Assembly: GCF_005405305.1 (NCBI RefSeq)
Contig: NZ_BJDU01000011.1
Span: 24,198-88,197, forward strand
Length of the DNA: 64,000 nucleotides
Direction: 5' to 3'
DNA from: Companilactobacillus formosensis
GTDB taxonomy: Bacteria; Bacillota; Bacilli; Lactobacillales; Lactobacillaceae
Below the pieces are notes generated by a model. That model was not told the DNA's origin, ran no database searches, and worked only from the letters and a program-made list of their open reading frames with translations. A program made the position numbers and the translations under genes. Shown here piece by piece: positions 8,373 through 20,519 of this stretch (within the stretch, counting starts at the first letter, position 1; each line of letters starts with the position of its first letter).

Positions 8373-8400
8373 AAAGGGGCGCAAATTGCACCCCTTTCGT
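8373..8400 (+). terminator. Weak hairpin between EIIB and EIIA genes
   Basis: AAAGGGGCGC (8373-8382) pairs with GCACCCCTTT (8388-8397) with one internal mismatch, and only a poor T tail follows. It could attenuate transcription or stabilise the upstream mRNA. A cre-like palindrome TAAGCGCTTA follows at about 8416-8425 but has three mismatches to the 14-base consensus. Confidence 0.4.
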
Positions 8401-8446
8401 TATTTAAAAATAAAGTAAGCGCTTAATTATTGAGGGAGAAATAAAA

Positions 8447-10233
<1,787 letters not shown>

Positions 10234-10257
10234 TAAAAAAGAATTGAGGGTTAATAA

Positions 10258-11715
<1,458 letters not shown>

Positions 11716-11723
11716 ATCTATTA

Positions 11724-11768
11724 AAATAAGCTGAGACAAAGCCAAATTGTTTGTCTCAGCTTATTTGT
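11724..11768 (+). terminator. Terminator after the GH1 pair
   Basis: A 17-base stem (11724-11740 with 11750-11766) centred on AGCTGAGACAAA / TTTGTCTCAGCT closes the first transcription unit. Confidence 0.9.
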
Positions 11769-11854
11769 TTTCTGGAATAAGTAACTTGTTACATTTATAA
11801 TTAAAATATCTTTACTAAAAGCGATATAGACCAATTAAAAGAGGAGGGAGATTT

Positions 11855-12631
11855 ATGTTTCCATATCAAAAAGTACATGAGCTCAATCGCTTGGAACTAA
11901 TAGTTTATAAGTACATTATTGGCCACACCAAAGAAGTTCAAAACATGACGATTCGTGAGATGGCAGATGCGGCACATGTTTCGACCACGACAATTTTACG
12001 TTTCTTGAAGAAAATGGACTATAGTGGTTTCTCAGAATTCAAATTTGCTTTGAAGCAGAGTCTTAAACAACCGGCCAAATCCCAACAGGATCCTAGTATG
12101 GAGCCTATCAAAAACTTTTTCCAACTAGTGGCTGATGAAGAACCATTTGATGACAAAATCAATCAAGCGGCCGATATGATTAATGCATCAGACTTAGTAT
12201 TGTTTTTTGGGGTAGGTAACAGCGGCAGAATTGCTCAATATGGTGCTAGTATCTTGTCAAGCTATGGGGTTTACTCTTTGCCGATTCTTGATCCTTTTCA
12301 ACCAGAACCATTCTCAGACCGCGATTTTTCAAAGACTTTATTGATTTTAGTGTCGATATCAGGCGAAACGGATCAAGTTTTGGAGCAAGCTCGTTACTAC
12401 AAAAAAAACGGTGCTGAGACGATTGCTTTGACAGCTAATTCATATTCTGTCTTGAATCAAATTACTGACTTTTCGATCTCTTATGATACGCCGCAAAACC
12501 GCAAGGGGCACATTAATGTCACGACTCAAGTGCCAATTGTCTACACTTTGGAACAGATTGCTAATTGTTCGTATCATAAAATGGTAGACCACATCGATAA
12601 TCGTTTCACGGAACATGTCACAGAAAAGTAA
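11855..12631 (+). CDS. RpiR/MurR family transcriptional regulator with SIS domain
   Basis: The 258-residue protein has the two domains of the RpiR family. The N-terminal helix-turn-helix spans about residues 1-75 (MTIREMADAAHVSTTTILRF). The C-terminal sugar isomerase-like SIS domain spans about 105-240 (VLFFGVGNSG; LILVSISGETDQVL) and binds a phosphosugar effector. It is placed between the GH1 pair and the IIC/MupG genes, so it most likely controls this cluster. The effector could be a phospho-disaccharide breakdown product or, given MupG, a MurNAc-6-phosphate-type sugar (inference). Confidence 0.88.
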   Translation: MFPYQKVHELNRLELIVYKYIIGHTKEVQNMTIREMADAAHVSTTTILRFLKKMDYSGFSEFKFALKQSLKQPAKSQQDPSMEPIKNFFQLVADEEPFDDKINQAADMINASDLVLFFGVGNSGRIAQYGASILSSYGVYSLPILDPFQPEPFSDRDFSKTLLILVSISGETDQVLEQARYYKKNGAETIALTANSYSVLNQITDFSISYDTPQNRKGHINVTTQVPIVYTLEQIANCSYHKMVDHIDNRFTEHVTEK

Positions 12632-12686
12632 CACGTTTTTTCTACGTTAACTTATTATTTTGCTTATAAAAACACACATATTTTAA

Positions 12687-12700
12687 TGTAAAGGGTTACA
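12687..12700. promoter_or_regulatory. cre box (13/14) before the EIIC gene
   Basis: TGTAAAGGGTTACA differs from the consensus only at the central C. It lies 67 bases before the EIIC start, downstream of a possible TTGCTT / TTTAAT promoter at about 12660-12687. Confidence 0.55.
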
Positions 12701-12767
12701 ATAGTTCTTGTAAGCGGATAACAGTGTTTCTGCTTGGTAACAAATTTTATTTGAGGGGGTTTTGCAC

Positions 12768-14072
12768 ATGGCTGAAAAGAAATCCGGCAGCTTCGTCCAA
12801 GAGAAAATTATTCCTCTTGCTGGTAAGCTTGCTTCTTCTCGTCATTTGATTGCATTGCGTGATGGTATGACATTAGCCGTTCCAATGATCATCATTGGTT
12901 CTATCTTCATGATTATCGCGCAATTCCCAATTCAAGCCTATCTAGACTTCATGGCTAGTATCTTCGGTAAGAACTGGGCAACAGTATTACAATATCCAAC
13001 AAACGCATCATTCCATATTATGGGTCTGATTGCTGTTATTGGTATTTCTTATAACTTGGCTAAGAGTTATAAGGTCGATCCTATCTCTGCTTCAATTGTT
13101 TCATTAGGTGCTTTCGTCCTAACAATTCCATTGAAGACAGACAAGGCTGGAGCATTGTGGATTCCATTAACACAATTTGATTCAGCTGGTTTATTTACAG
13201 CTATTATTGTTGGTTTGTTTATTACCGACTTTTATGTTTGGATGGTCCACAAGAACTGGACAATTAAGATGCCTGATACAGTTCCACCAGCAGTAAGTAA
13301 CTCATTTGCCGCTTTGTTCCCAGGTTTCATTGTTTTACTTCTTGTTTGGGTAATTCGTATGGGTGTTGAAGCAACTCCAATGCAAAGTATTCCAAATATC
13401 ATTTCATTCTTCTTAGCTGATCCACTAGGTCACTTGAGTAACACATTGCCAGGTGCTTTGGTAGCTGAATTCTTGATTTCCTTCCTATGGATTTTTGGTA
13501 TTCACGGTGCTAACGTTGTTTCTGGTGTTATGATGCCTATCTGGTTGACAGCTTTGAACCAAAACCACGCAGCCTTTACTGCTGGTAAAGCTTTACCAAA
13601 CATTGTTACAACATCATTCTTCGATAACTTTGTTCACATGGGTGGTTCAGGTGCCACAATCGGTTTGGCATTCTTGTTAGCCTTTGCTGCAAAGAGTAAA
13701 GAATTAAAGACCTTAGGTAAGTTGGTTGCCGGGCCTGCAATATTCAATATTAATGAACCTATTCTATTCGGACTACCAATTGTTATGAACTATAAGATGT
13801 TAGTTCCATTTATCCTAACACCACTTATCAACGTAACAACAACATATATTGGTATGGCTACAAACTTAGTTGCAAGACCAATGGGTGTTTATATCCCATG
13901 GACAACTCCACCAGTTCTATCAGGATTTATTTCAACTGGTCACATTTCTGGTGCTGTAATGCAAATTATCAATATTGTGCTTGATACTTTGATGTACTGG
14001 TACTTCTTCAAGTCAATGGATAAAGATAAGTTGGCTGAAGAATTAGGTCAAACAAAAGAAGCTGCTAAATAA
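12768..14072 (+). CDS. PTS cellobiose family EIIC permease
   Basis: The 434-residue membrane permease of the Lac/Cel (Glucose superfamily) PTS has about ten hydrophobic segments and the conserved loops NEPILFGLPIVMN near residues 325-340 and IPWTTPPVLSGF near 375. It forms the sugar channel and phosphorylates beta-glucosides together with IIA and IIB, which must come from another gene pair, most plausibly 8044 and 8447. I chose the ATG at 12768, eight bases after GAGGGGG; the in-frame TTG at 12762 is too close to that site. Confidence 0.9.
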   Translation: MAEKKSGSFVQEKIIPLAGKLASSRHLIALRDGMTLAVPMIIIGSIFMIIAQFPIQAYLDFMASIFGKNWATVLQYPTNASFHIMGLIAVIGISYNLAKSYKVDPISASIVSLGAFVLTIPLKTDKAGALWIPLTQFDSAGLFTAIIVGLFITDFYVWMVHKNWTIKMPDTVPPAVSNSFAALFPGFIVLLLVWVIRMGVEATPMQSIPNIISFFLADPLGHLSNTLPGALVAEFLISFLWIFGIHGANVVSGVMMPIWLTALNQNHAAFTAGKALPNIVTTSFFDNFVHMGGSGATIGLAFLLAFAAKSKELKTLGKLVAGPAIFNINEPILFGLPIVMNYKMLVPFILTPLINVTTTYIGMATNLVARPMGVYIPWTTPPVLSGFISTGHISGAVMQIINIVLDTLMYWYFFKSMDKDKLAEELGQTKEAAK

Positions 14073-14093
14073 TAACTTTTTGGAGGTCATGTT

Positions 14094-15179
14094 TTGAGAA
14101 GACTAGGATTGTCACTATATCCTGAACATTCAACTTTAGAAGAGGATAAGAAATATCTCGATACTGCTAGTAAGTTAGGCTATTCAAGAATCTTTGCTTC
14201 ATTACTTGAGTTAGGTGATGACAAGGATAAGACGATCAGTCGTTTTAAAGAAACTATTGCTTATGGAAATAAACTTGGTTTTGTGACGATTGTTGATATG
14301 AATCCTAGACTATTTAAAGCATTAGATATTAGTTACGATGACTTATCATTTTTCCATGAATTAGGAGCCTTTGGTATCCGTTTGGATGAAGGTTTCTCTG
14401 GAATGGAAGAAGCTAAGATGACGCGTAATCCTTATGGTTTAAAAATTGAAATCAATATGAGTTCTGGTACACACTACTTAGACAATATTCTTTCCTACCA
14501 TCCTAAAAAGGATAATCTACTCGGTTGTCATAACTTTTATCCTCAAAGATATACCGGTTTAGGTGAAGAGTTCTTCATTAAATGGTCGAACTTCTTTAAA
14601 GAGCGTAACATTCACTCAGCCGCTTTTGTCAGCTCGCACAATGCTACTTTTGGCCCATGGCCAGTTCAAGATGGTTTACCAACACTTGAAGATGATCGTG
14701 ACTTACCAATTTCTACCCAAGTTAAACATTTATTGTTGAGCGGAGTAGTTGATGATGTCATCATTGGTAACACATACGCATCGGATGAAGAATTAAAAGA
14801 AGCTGCTGATGCTTTCTATGCACCATTCCCAGTATTGAAAGTTGACTTATCTTCTGACATTACTGATTTAGAAAAAGAAGTTATTTTAAAATCTACTCAC
14901 GTTTATCGTGGTGATGCATCTGATTATTTGTTACGTAGTACAATGACTCGAGTAGTATACAAAGATGGGAATTTCCCTGCCCATGATACTCAAGACATTA
15001 AACGCGGCGATATCATTATAGTTAATGAGGACTACGGACAATACAAAGGTGAAACGCAAATTGCACTTCGTGATATTAAGAATGACGGACGTCGCAATAT
15101 TGTTGGACATTTGAATTCGAACGAGGCTTTCTTGTTGAGTTATATCGAGCCTTGGAGTAGTTTTAAATTAGCAGAATAA
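14094..15179 (+). CDS. MupG/DUF871 family TIM-barrel phosphoglycosidase
   Basis: The 361-residue protein belongs to the DUF871/MupG family: an N-terminal TIM barrel (RLGLSLYPEHST; GIRLDEGF; NLLGCHNFYPQRYTGL; FVSSHN) and a small C-terminal beta domain from about 245. The characterised member, MupG of Staphylococcus aureus, is a 6-phospho-N-acetylmuramidase acting on PTS-imported muropeptide disaccharide. Whether this protein acts on MurNAc-6-P or on a 6-phospho-beta-glucoside is open. The start is the TTG at 14094, seven bases after GGAGG; the nearby ATG at 14089 runs straight into a stop. It is co-operonic with the EIIC gene. Confidence 0.85.
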   Translation: MRRLGLSLYPEHSTLEEDKKYLDTASKLGYSRIFASLLELGDDKDKTISRFKETIAYGNKLGFVTIVDMNPRLFKALDISYDDLSFFHELGAFGIRLDEGFSGMEEAKMTRNPYGLKIEINMSSGTHYLDNILSYHPKKDNLLGCHNFYPQRYTGLGEEFFIKWSNFFKERNIHSAAFVSSHNATFGPWPVQDGLPTLEDDRDLPISTQVKHLLLSGVVDDVIIGNTYASDEELKEAADAFYAPFPVLKVDLSSDITDLEKEVILKSTHVYRGDASDYLLRSTMTRVVYKDGNFPAHDTQDIKRGDIIIVNEDYGQYKGETQIALRDIKNDGRRNIVGHLNSNEAFLLSYIEPWSSFKLAE

Positions 15180-15187
15180 AAACAAAG

Positions 15188-15220
15188 AAATACTATTCTC
15201 AATTGAATAGTATTTTTTTA
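15188..15220 (+). terminator. Terminator after the PTS/MupG unit
   Basis: AAATACTATTC (15188-15198), a six-base loop and GAATAGTATTT (15205-15215) are followed by a T run. Confidence 0.9.
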
Positions 15221-15233
15221 TAGGGAGAAAAAC

Positions 15234-16394
15234 ATGAATAAATATTTACTCAGTAAAGATAAATTTAATCAATTTTATGAATTGTACTTATATTCTTTTA
15301 ATCGACCCGATTCACCACACAGAAGATCAGTCTTAAAAGAACGCTTTGATCATGCAAAAGTTTATGGAATTATGAATGAAGATAAATTAGGCAGCGGTTT
15401 ATTTAGTATTCCATTCAATGTCAATTTCCATGACGTTGATTTTAAGATGAATGGTATCGGTGACGTTATGAGCGCCCCAGAATTTGGCGGTCGTGGAGGA
15501 GCCAGCTCACTAATGGAATCAGCACTTTCAGATATGTATAACGATGGTGTAACGATTTCTTACTTGGCGCCTTTTTCATACGGCTATTATCGTCAATTTG
15601 GCTTTGAACAAGTCTTTGATCACACGAAGATAACTATTAAAAATGTTGATTTACCCAGAGTAAAAAATGCTCAAGAAGGGCTAGTCAAGCGAGCTAGGAT
15701 CACCGAATTGCCATCCATGGTAAAACAATTGTATCAAGAAAAAAATCATCTTGGTGGCATGTCTCGCGCTGATTGGTGGTGGGATCATATGATTGATAAA
15801 CATCCAGAATATCAATTAGCTTTGGCTTACCAAGACAATAAATTAATAGGTTATTTAGTTTATTACACTGAAGGTATTAATTTTGTTATTCATGAATGGA
15901 TTAACAGCAATCCCTTGAGTTTACAACTATTATTAAAATTTGTTACTAAGCATCAATCTATTTTTGAAAAATTCATTTACGAATCTCCAGATGCTGATTT
16001 TAAGGCTGACTTATTAGAAGACCCCAATTCAGCTAAGTTAGAAGTTATTCCATATATGATGGCTCGAATAGTTAATTTAGAGGATTTTTTGAAACGTTAT
16101 CCAATTCAAAAGATGAATTTGGCTCGAATTAATTTTAGAGTAGAAGATTCATTGACTTGGAATGATCACATATGGTCATTAGCAGTTAATGATGGAATTG
16201 TTGATTTGAAGGTGAATGATGAACTGAAACCAGATTTTGTGCTTACCATTCAAAACTTGACCAAAGCAATGTTTGGCTATCGTAGTCTTAAATCATTATT
16301 TAATTACGGATTAGTCAGTGGTGATGCAGAAAAGATTGCTGACTTGTCGAATCTCTTTGTGCAAGAAAAGCCTCAATTGATTGATTACTTCTAA
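15234..16394 (+). CDS. Eis-like GNAT N-acetyltransferase
   Basis: The 386-residue protein has the Eis-family layout. An N-terminal GNAT domain (about 1-140) carries the acetyl-CoA loop EFGGRGGASSLM and the YYRQFGFE motif. A second GNAT-like domain follows (about 150-280), then a C-terminal sterol-carrier-like domain (about 290-386). Eis proteins acetylate amines, including aminoglycosides and protein lysines; the substrate here is unknown. The start ATG follows AGGGAGAAAAAC. It begins only a few bases after a terminator and is probably monocistronic. Confidence 0.85.
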   Translation: MNKYLLSKDKFNQFYELYLYSFNRPDSPHRRSVLKERFDHAKVYGIMNEDKLGSGLFSIPFNVNFHDVDFKMNGIGDVMSAPEFGGRGGASSLMESALSDMYNDGVTISYLAPFSYGYYRQFGFEQVFDHTKITIKNVDLPRVKNAQEGLVKRARITELPSMVKQLYQEKNHLGGMSRADWWWDHMIDKHPEYQLALAYQDNKLIGYLVYYTEGINFVIHEWINSNPLSLQLLLKFVTKHQSIFEKFIYESPDADFKADLLEDPNSAKLEVIPYMMARIVNLEDFLKRYPIQKMNLARINFRVEDSLTWNDHIWSLAVNDGIVDLKVNDELKPDFVLTIQNLTKAMFGYRSLKSLFNYGLVSGDAEKIADLSNLFVQEKPQLIDYF

Positions 16395-16515
16395 GTGGTG
16401 ATCAAAATATAAAAATATTTATCGCAATTACCACTTTTTGTAGTAATATTAGAAAGTACTAGTCTTTTTATGGATTTAATCGATGGTTTACTACAAATAG
16501 GAGGTACAAGTATAA

Positions 16516-17646
16516 TTGACTTGGCTTGTATGGCGAGTTTCACCATTTATCACTAGTATTTTCTTTATTTTGGGTGTTTTTACACTTTTTGAAGTATTAG
16601 TTGATTGGATTAAAGTAAAGCTTCATTCAAAAGACATTAATATCAAGGATCATACGGTTGAATCTGTTGTTGGAATTATTTACATGCTGATTTTTTCTTT
16701 TGGAATGCAATATTCTATTTTGGGACAGTCGTATTCTTGGGAATTTATGAATTTTCAGTTGATAGCGATAGTGTTTTGTGCGTATTTTTTGAATATTCGC
16801 ATCCCATATTATTTTCTTTTACCGATTGTTTTACTATTTATGATCTATAATTCTTCAGTCGGATACTGGGAATCATGGTGTCACGCAATTACGTTAATAA
16901 TATTTTATGTAACGATGAATAAAGGATATTTATGGTCACAAAAACTTAAATCGCCTTTATTCTTTTATTTAGGTGCAGGGATATTCTTTGGGGCATTATT
17001 ATGGTATTTCATGAAATTAAAATTTGACTTATCTTGGACTACGTATGTTCAGGAATTATCATATTTAGTAATTTTTGAATTATTATTGTATTCCTATGTC
17101 AGAATGCTCTTTAGAGATGATCGACTCAAAGCTCGCTTAGCTGAAGTAGCTAGTCATGATGCATTGACAAAAGCTTTGAACTATTCAGCCTACGAAACAG
17201 AAGTTAAATATTTATTTAAAAACAGCAAAGATAACAATTTAAGTTTTTCTATGGTCATGTTCGATATCGATCATTTTAAACGAGTAAACGATACTTATGG
17301 ACACCTAGCGGGTGATCGAGTTTTACAGCACACCGTTGACGTTGTGCAAACGGTTTTGAATGCTAATGATTCTTCAGTGAAACTCTACCGAACTGGTGGA
17401 GAAGAATTTAATATTCTATTTCCTAATTATGATCTTAAGGGAACGCAAGTAATTGTTGAAGAAATATTTACCGCTTTAAATCATTTAAAAGTTGAGACAG
17501 ATGAAAAAAAGATTGAAATTTCTGTTTCGATGGGAGTTTCTCAAATTTCAAACAAAGATGTTACACCAAATGATTTTTATAAGCGCGTTGATAATAATCT
17601 TTATTATTCTAAGAAGCACGGCCGTATGCAAATTACGACCATTTAA
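16516..17646 (+). CDS. Membrane diguanylate cyclase (GGDEF), copy 1
   Basis: The 376-residue protein has six hydrophobic N-terminal segments (residues 1-200) and a C-terminal GGDEF domain (about 210-375). The active-site loop is intact as GGEEF (294-298), with FDIDHFKRVNDTYGH carrying the metal-binding Asp near 250, so synthesis of cyclic di-GMP from GTP is expected. The RxxD inhibitory site before the loop is absent (DSSV at that position). The start is TTG at 16516, aligned with the ATG of the adjacent paralogue and 11 bases after GGAGG. The membrane part probably senses a signal. Confidence 0.85.
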   Translation: MTWLVWRVSPFITSIFFILGVFTLFEVLVDWIKVKLHSKDINIKDHTVESVVGIIYMLIFSFGMQYSILGQSYSWEFMNFQLIAIVFCAYFLNIRIPYYFLLPIVLLFMIYNSSVGYWESWCHAITLIIFYVTMNKGYLWSQKLKSPLFFYLGAGIFFGALLWYFMKLKFDLSWTTYVQELSYLVIFELLLYSYVRMLFRDDRLKARLAEVASHDALTKALNYSAYETEVKYLFKNSKDNNLSFSMVMFDIDHFKRVNDTYGHLAGDRVLQHTVDVVQTVLNANDSSVKLYRTGGEEFNILFPNYDLKGTQVIVEEIFTALNHLKVETDEKKIEISVSMGVSQISNKDVTPNDFYKRVDNNLYYSKKHGRMQITTI

Positions 17647-17680
17647 AGGGAGCATCTTATAATTGATGTTCTCTTTTTTT
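17647..17680 (+). terminator. Terminator between the two GGDEF genes
   Basis: AGGGAGCATC pairs with GATGTTCTCT through GU wobbles, followed by TTTTTTT. The second cyclase therefore likely has its own promoter. Confidence 0.65.
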
Positions 17681-17785
17681 AATGTAAAAAAGATATTAAA
17701 AATAAGACTTTTTATAATAAAATAAATATAAAATTGTAGTAGAATAAGGCTAGTGAGTTAATACCTGAGATGGGAGGGATGATTA

Positions 17786-18916
17786 ATGACTTGGTCTGTT
17801 TGGCAAGTAACGCCAGTAGTAACGAGTGTCTTTTTCATTTTGGGCGTTTTTACGTTATACGTAGTTTTAGTCGATTGGCTGAAATCTAAAATACGTTTAA
17901 AATATCCGAAAATCAAAGAACATACGATTGAATCATGGTTCGGCGTAATCTATATTTTGATTTTTGTTTATAGTTTACAAATAGGTATTGCTGGACAAGA
18001 TAATTCTTGGCTATTTATGAACTTCCAATTGATTGCGGTTATCTTTTGTGCCTACTTTTTGGCTATTCATATTCCATTTAAAGCTTTTCTACCAATTGTA
18101 GTATTGTTCATGTGGATCAATTCATCACTAACTTATTGGGAATCGTGGACTTATTCTTTGATAATTATTTTATTCTATTGGTGTATGAATTATGTTTATA
18201 AGTGGTCACAAAAACATAAATATATTTTTGCAATTTATTTTATTACAGGAACCTTTTTTGGATTAATATTGTGGTTTTTAGTTAAAATTAAGTTCTCATT
18301 ATCATGGTATATTTATTTTCAAGAAATTAGCTATTTCTTAGTATTTCAAGCGTTATTGTACAGTTATATTAGAATGTTGAATAAGAATCAACGTTTGGAG
18401 AATAATTTAGCCCGCTCCGCTCATCACGATGCTTTGACGCAAGCCAAAAATTATGCAGCTTATATGACGGAAGTCAGTGATCTGTTCCAAAATAGTCATA
18501 AAAATAAATTGCATTTATCAATGATGATGTTTGATATTGATCATTTTAAGCGAATCAATGATACATATGGACATTTAGCAGGGGACAAAGTTTTGCAGCA
18601 CGTAGTGGATGTTGTTCAAACTGTAATAGATGAAAATGATTCAAGAATCAAATTGTATCGGACCGGTGGAGAAGAATTCAACGTCTTGTTTCCTAGTTAT
18701 GATTTAAATGAGACTCAAAAAGTTGTTCCTCAAATCTTTAGTGCTCTGAATCACTTAGGAATTGACTTCAATGGTCAGCACATTAATATTTCCGTTTCGA
18801 TAGGTGTTTCTGAAGTATCTAAAAAAGATAATGATCCTAATGATTTTTACAAACGGGTCGATGCTAATTTGTATCATTCGAAGGATAATGGTCGAATGCA
18901 AATAACTGCAAAATAG
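17786..18916 (+). CDS. Membrane diguanylate cyclase (GGDEF), copy 2
   Basis: The 376-residue paralogue of the preceding gene has the same length and six-helix N-terminus. Its GGEEF loop and FDIDHFKRINDTYGH motif are conserved, and it too lacks an RxxD inhibitory site (DSRI). The GGDEF halves are much more alike than the membrane halves, consistent with tandem duplication followed by divergence of the sensor. The start ATG follows GGGAGGGATGATTA. No EAL, HD-GYP or PilZ gene is in the window. Confidence 0.87.
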   Translation: MTWSVWQVTPVVTSVFFILGVFTLYVVLVDWLKSKIRLKYPKIKEHTIESWFGVIYILIFVYSLQIGIAGQDNSWLFMNFQLIAVIFCAYFLAIHIPFKAFLPIVVLFMWINSSLTYWESWTYSLIIILFYWCMNYVYKWSQKHKYIFAIYFITGTFFGLILWFLVKIKFSLSWYIYFQEISYFLVFQALLYSYIRMLNKNQRLENNLARSAHHDALTQAKNYAAYMTEVSDLFQNSHKNKLHLSMMMFDIDHFKRINDTYGHLAGDKVLQHVVDVVQTVIDENDSRIKLYRTGGEEFNVLFPSYDLNETQKVVPQIFSALNHLGIDFNGQHINISVSIGVSEVSKKDNDPNDFYKRVDANLYHSKDNGRMQITAK

Positions 18917-18991
18917 AAGAGGGAATCTTCTAAGTTAGATTAGGATTCCGTCCTTCATAGTGATGCTATATTTTTTTATGATCAAACAAAT

Positions 18992-19050
18992 AAGCATCTA
19001 TTCAGATAATTACAGCCGGTAAATTGACCATATCTGAATAGATGCTTTTT
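18992..19050. terminator. Long hairpin terminator, arm shared with the 7817 terminator
   Basis: Perfect 16-base arms (18992-19007 and 19032-19047, based on AAGCATCTATTCAGAT) surround a 24-base loop, followed by TTTTT on the plus strand and a T-rich stretch on the minus strand. It can serve the plus-strand cyclase gene and the minus-strand remnant at 19060. Confidence 0.75.
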
Positions 19051-19059
19051 AATTTTGAT

Positions 19060-19149
19060 TTACTTGAAATAAATGTCGTTATTCAGTGTAGCAGCTTTGT
19101 AGATGATCAGTAAAGCAGAACTAACGATGACATTTAACGGTAAACTAAC
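19060..19149 (-). pseudogene. Possible 3' remnant of a membrane-protein gene
   Basis: Downstream of the purine permease stop, the minus strand reads as about 29 open codons ending in TAA at 19060: SLPLNVIVSSALLIIYK, a hydrophobic helix, then AATLNNDIYFK. An in-frame stop cuts it off upstream, and there is no start codon or ribosome binding site. The long terminator begins about 13 bases past its stop, as expected for a real gene end. It looks like the tail of a lost transporter gene, but this could be coincidence. Confidence 0.3.
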
Positions 19150-19178
19150 TTAAGAAGGAACCATAAAGATTTCCTTTT

Positions 19179-20519
19179 CTAAGCAGTTTTTACTTCTGGA
19201 CTACTCTTAGGCATGACCAAATTTAAGATGATAGCAGCAATAGCAGCCACGGCAATTGGAGAACCTAATAAGTATTGTAAAATTTGAGGTGCATTCTTAG
19301 TAACGCTTGCAGGTAAAAGAACCAAAGCTAATGTTAGAACAATTGGGATACCGATAATATAAAGGTCACGATCAGTTGTCTCTAATCCGCGAATGACATT
19401 AAGACCGTTTAACATAATAGTAACGGTGATGATTGCAAAGACTCCACCAATTACTGGTGCAGGAATAGCAGCTAGAAAAGCGGATAACTTACTGAAAAAT
19501 CCTAAAATTGAGAACCAAATACCGGCGAATAAGAAGACACGTTTACTAGCAACACCAGTAATAGAAATGACACCGGCGTTTGTAGAATAACCAGTAACTG
19601 GAGTAGTTCCTAATAGGGAAGCTACCATACAGCTAAGTCCTTCACCAATGATTCCTCGATTCCACTGTTTATCAGTAATTTCATGATTTGTAACGGCACC
19701 CATAGCGAACCAAGTACCAGTAGTTTCAGTCGTTATAACGGCATAAATGATGATGAAAGTAATGATTGCTGATGGACTAAAATTGATACCCCAGTGGAAA
19801 ATAGTTCTTTCTGGAAAACCGAACCAAGCGGCTTCATTGACTTCTTTCCAATTGAACATGCCCATCATAGTTGAAACAATCGTACCTACACCTAGTGCTA
19901 AAATAATTGAACTAGTTCTGAAAAAGCGACGAACTTTTTTGAATTTCAAACTGATACCGACAGAAATTAACAAGGTTAGAGCGGTAACTGAAGCTAAGAT
20001 GATGTTGTTATTAACATTGCCGCCAGCATTAAAAATATTGTCATTCAATGCTGTAGGGATCAATGATAATCCAACACAAGTAATGATAGTTCCACCGACT
20101 AAAGCAGGGACTAAACGGTTAATTATTTTCTGGAAGATTCCAGTTGCACCCAGGATAATCAAAATAATTGAACCAATTAGAGTAGCTCCAATCAAAGTGC
20201 CCATCCCATTACCTTTTAGACCACCAGATGCTAAAACAACACCGGCAGCAGCTCCTAATGGAACGAAGGAAGGACCTTGAGAAACAGGCATCTTCATGAA
20301 GACAAAAGTTTGTAAAATTGTACCGATTCCGGCAGCTAAAAATGTTGATTGCAACAAGCCCATTTGGTCACCCAAACCCATTGCCATCATACCGGCCAAA
20401 ACAATTGGTGGAACATAAATATCCATTGCTAAGACGTGTTGTAATCCTAAGAAACCAGCTTCTCCCATGCCGATTTTGTCGTCAGGACCAACGAGTAAAT
20501 TACTCTTATTATTATCCAT
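19179..20519 (-). CDS. NCS2 family purine/xanthine permease
   Basis: The 446-residue membrane transporter of the nucleobase:cation symporter-2 family has about fourteen hydrophobic segments. NCS2 landmarks are QGPSFVPLGAAAG near residue 80 and the GYSTNAGVISITGVASKRV signature near 305-325, with ETTGTWFAMG before it. It probably imports guanine, xanthine or a related purine. Its ATG overlaps the last base of the guanine deaminase stop (TAATG), so the two are translationally coupled, which favours guanine or another purine substrate. Confidence 0.9.
   Translation of the reverse strand: MDNNKSNLLVGPDDKIGMGEAGFLGLQHVLAMDIYVPPIVLAGMMAMGLGDQMGLLQSTFLAAGIGTILQTFVFMKMPVSQGPSFVPLGAAAGVVLASGGLKGNGMGTLIGATLIGSIILIILGATGIFQKIINRLVPALVGGTIITCVGLSLIPTALNDNIFNAGGNVNNNIILASVTALTLLISVGISLKFKKVRRFFRTSSIILALGVGTIVSTMMGMFNWKEVNEAAWFGFPERTIFHWGINFSPSAIITFIIIYAVITTETTGTWFAMGAVTNHEITDKQWNRGIIGEGLSCMVASLLGTTPVTGYSTNAGVISITGVASKRVFLFAGIWFSILGFFSKLSAFLAAIPAPVIGGVFAIITVTIMLNGLNVIRGLETTDRDLYIIGIPIVLTLALVLLPASVTKNAPQILQYLLGSPIAVAAIAAIILNLVMPKSSPEVKTA

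Noticed and set aside
18917..18960. Possible terminator directly after the second GGDEF gene
   Set aside because: GGAATC and GATTCC can pair, but the stem is short and has no T run; the strong hairpin at 18992 is a better terminator.
19747..20280. 177-aa plus-strand frame opposite the purine permease
   Set aside because: The Pro/Lys-rich translation mirrors a membrane-protein gene on the other strand; no ribosome binding site.
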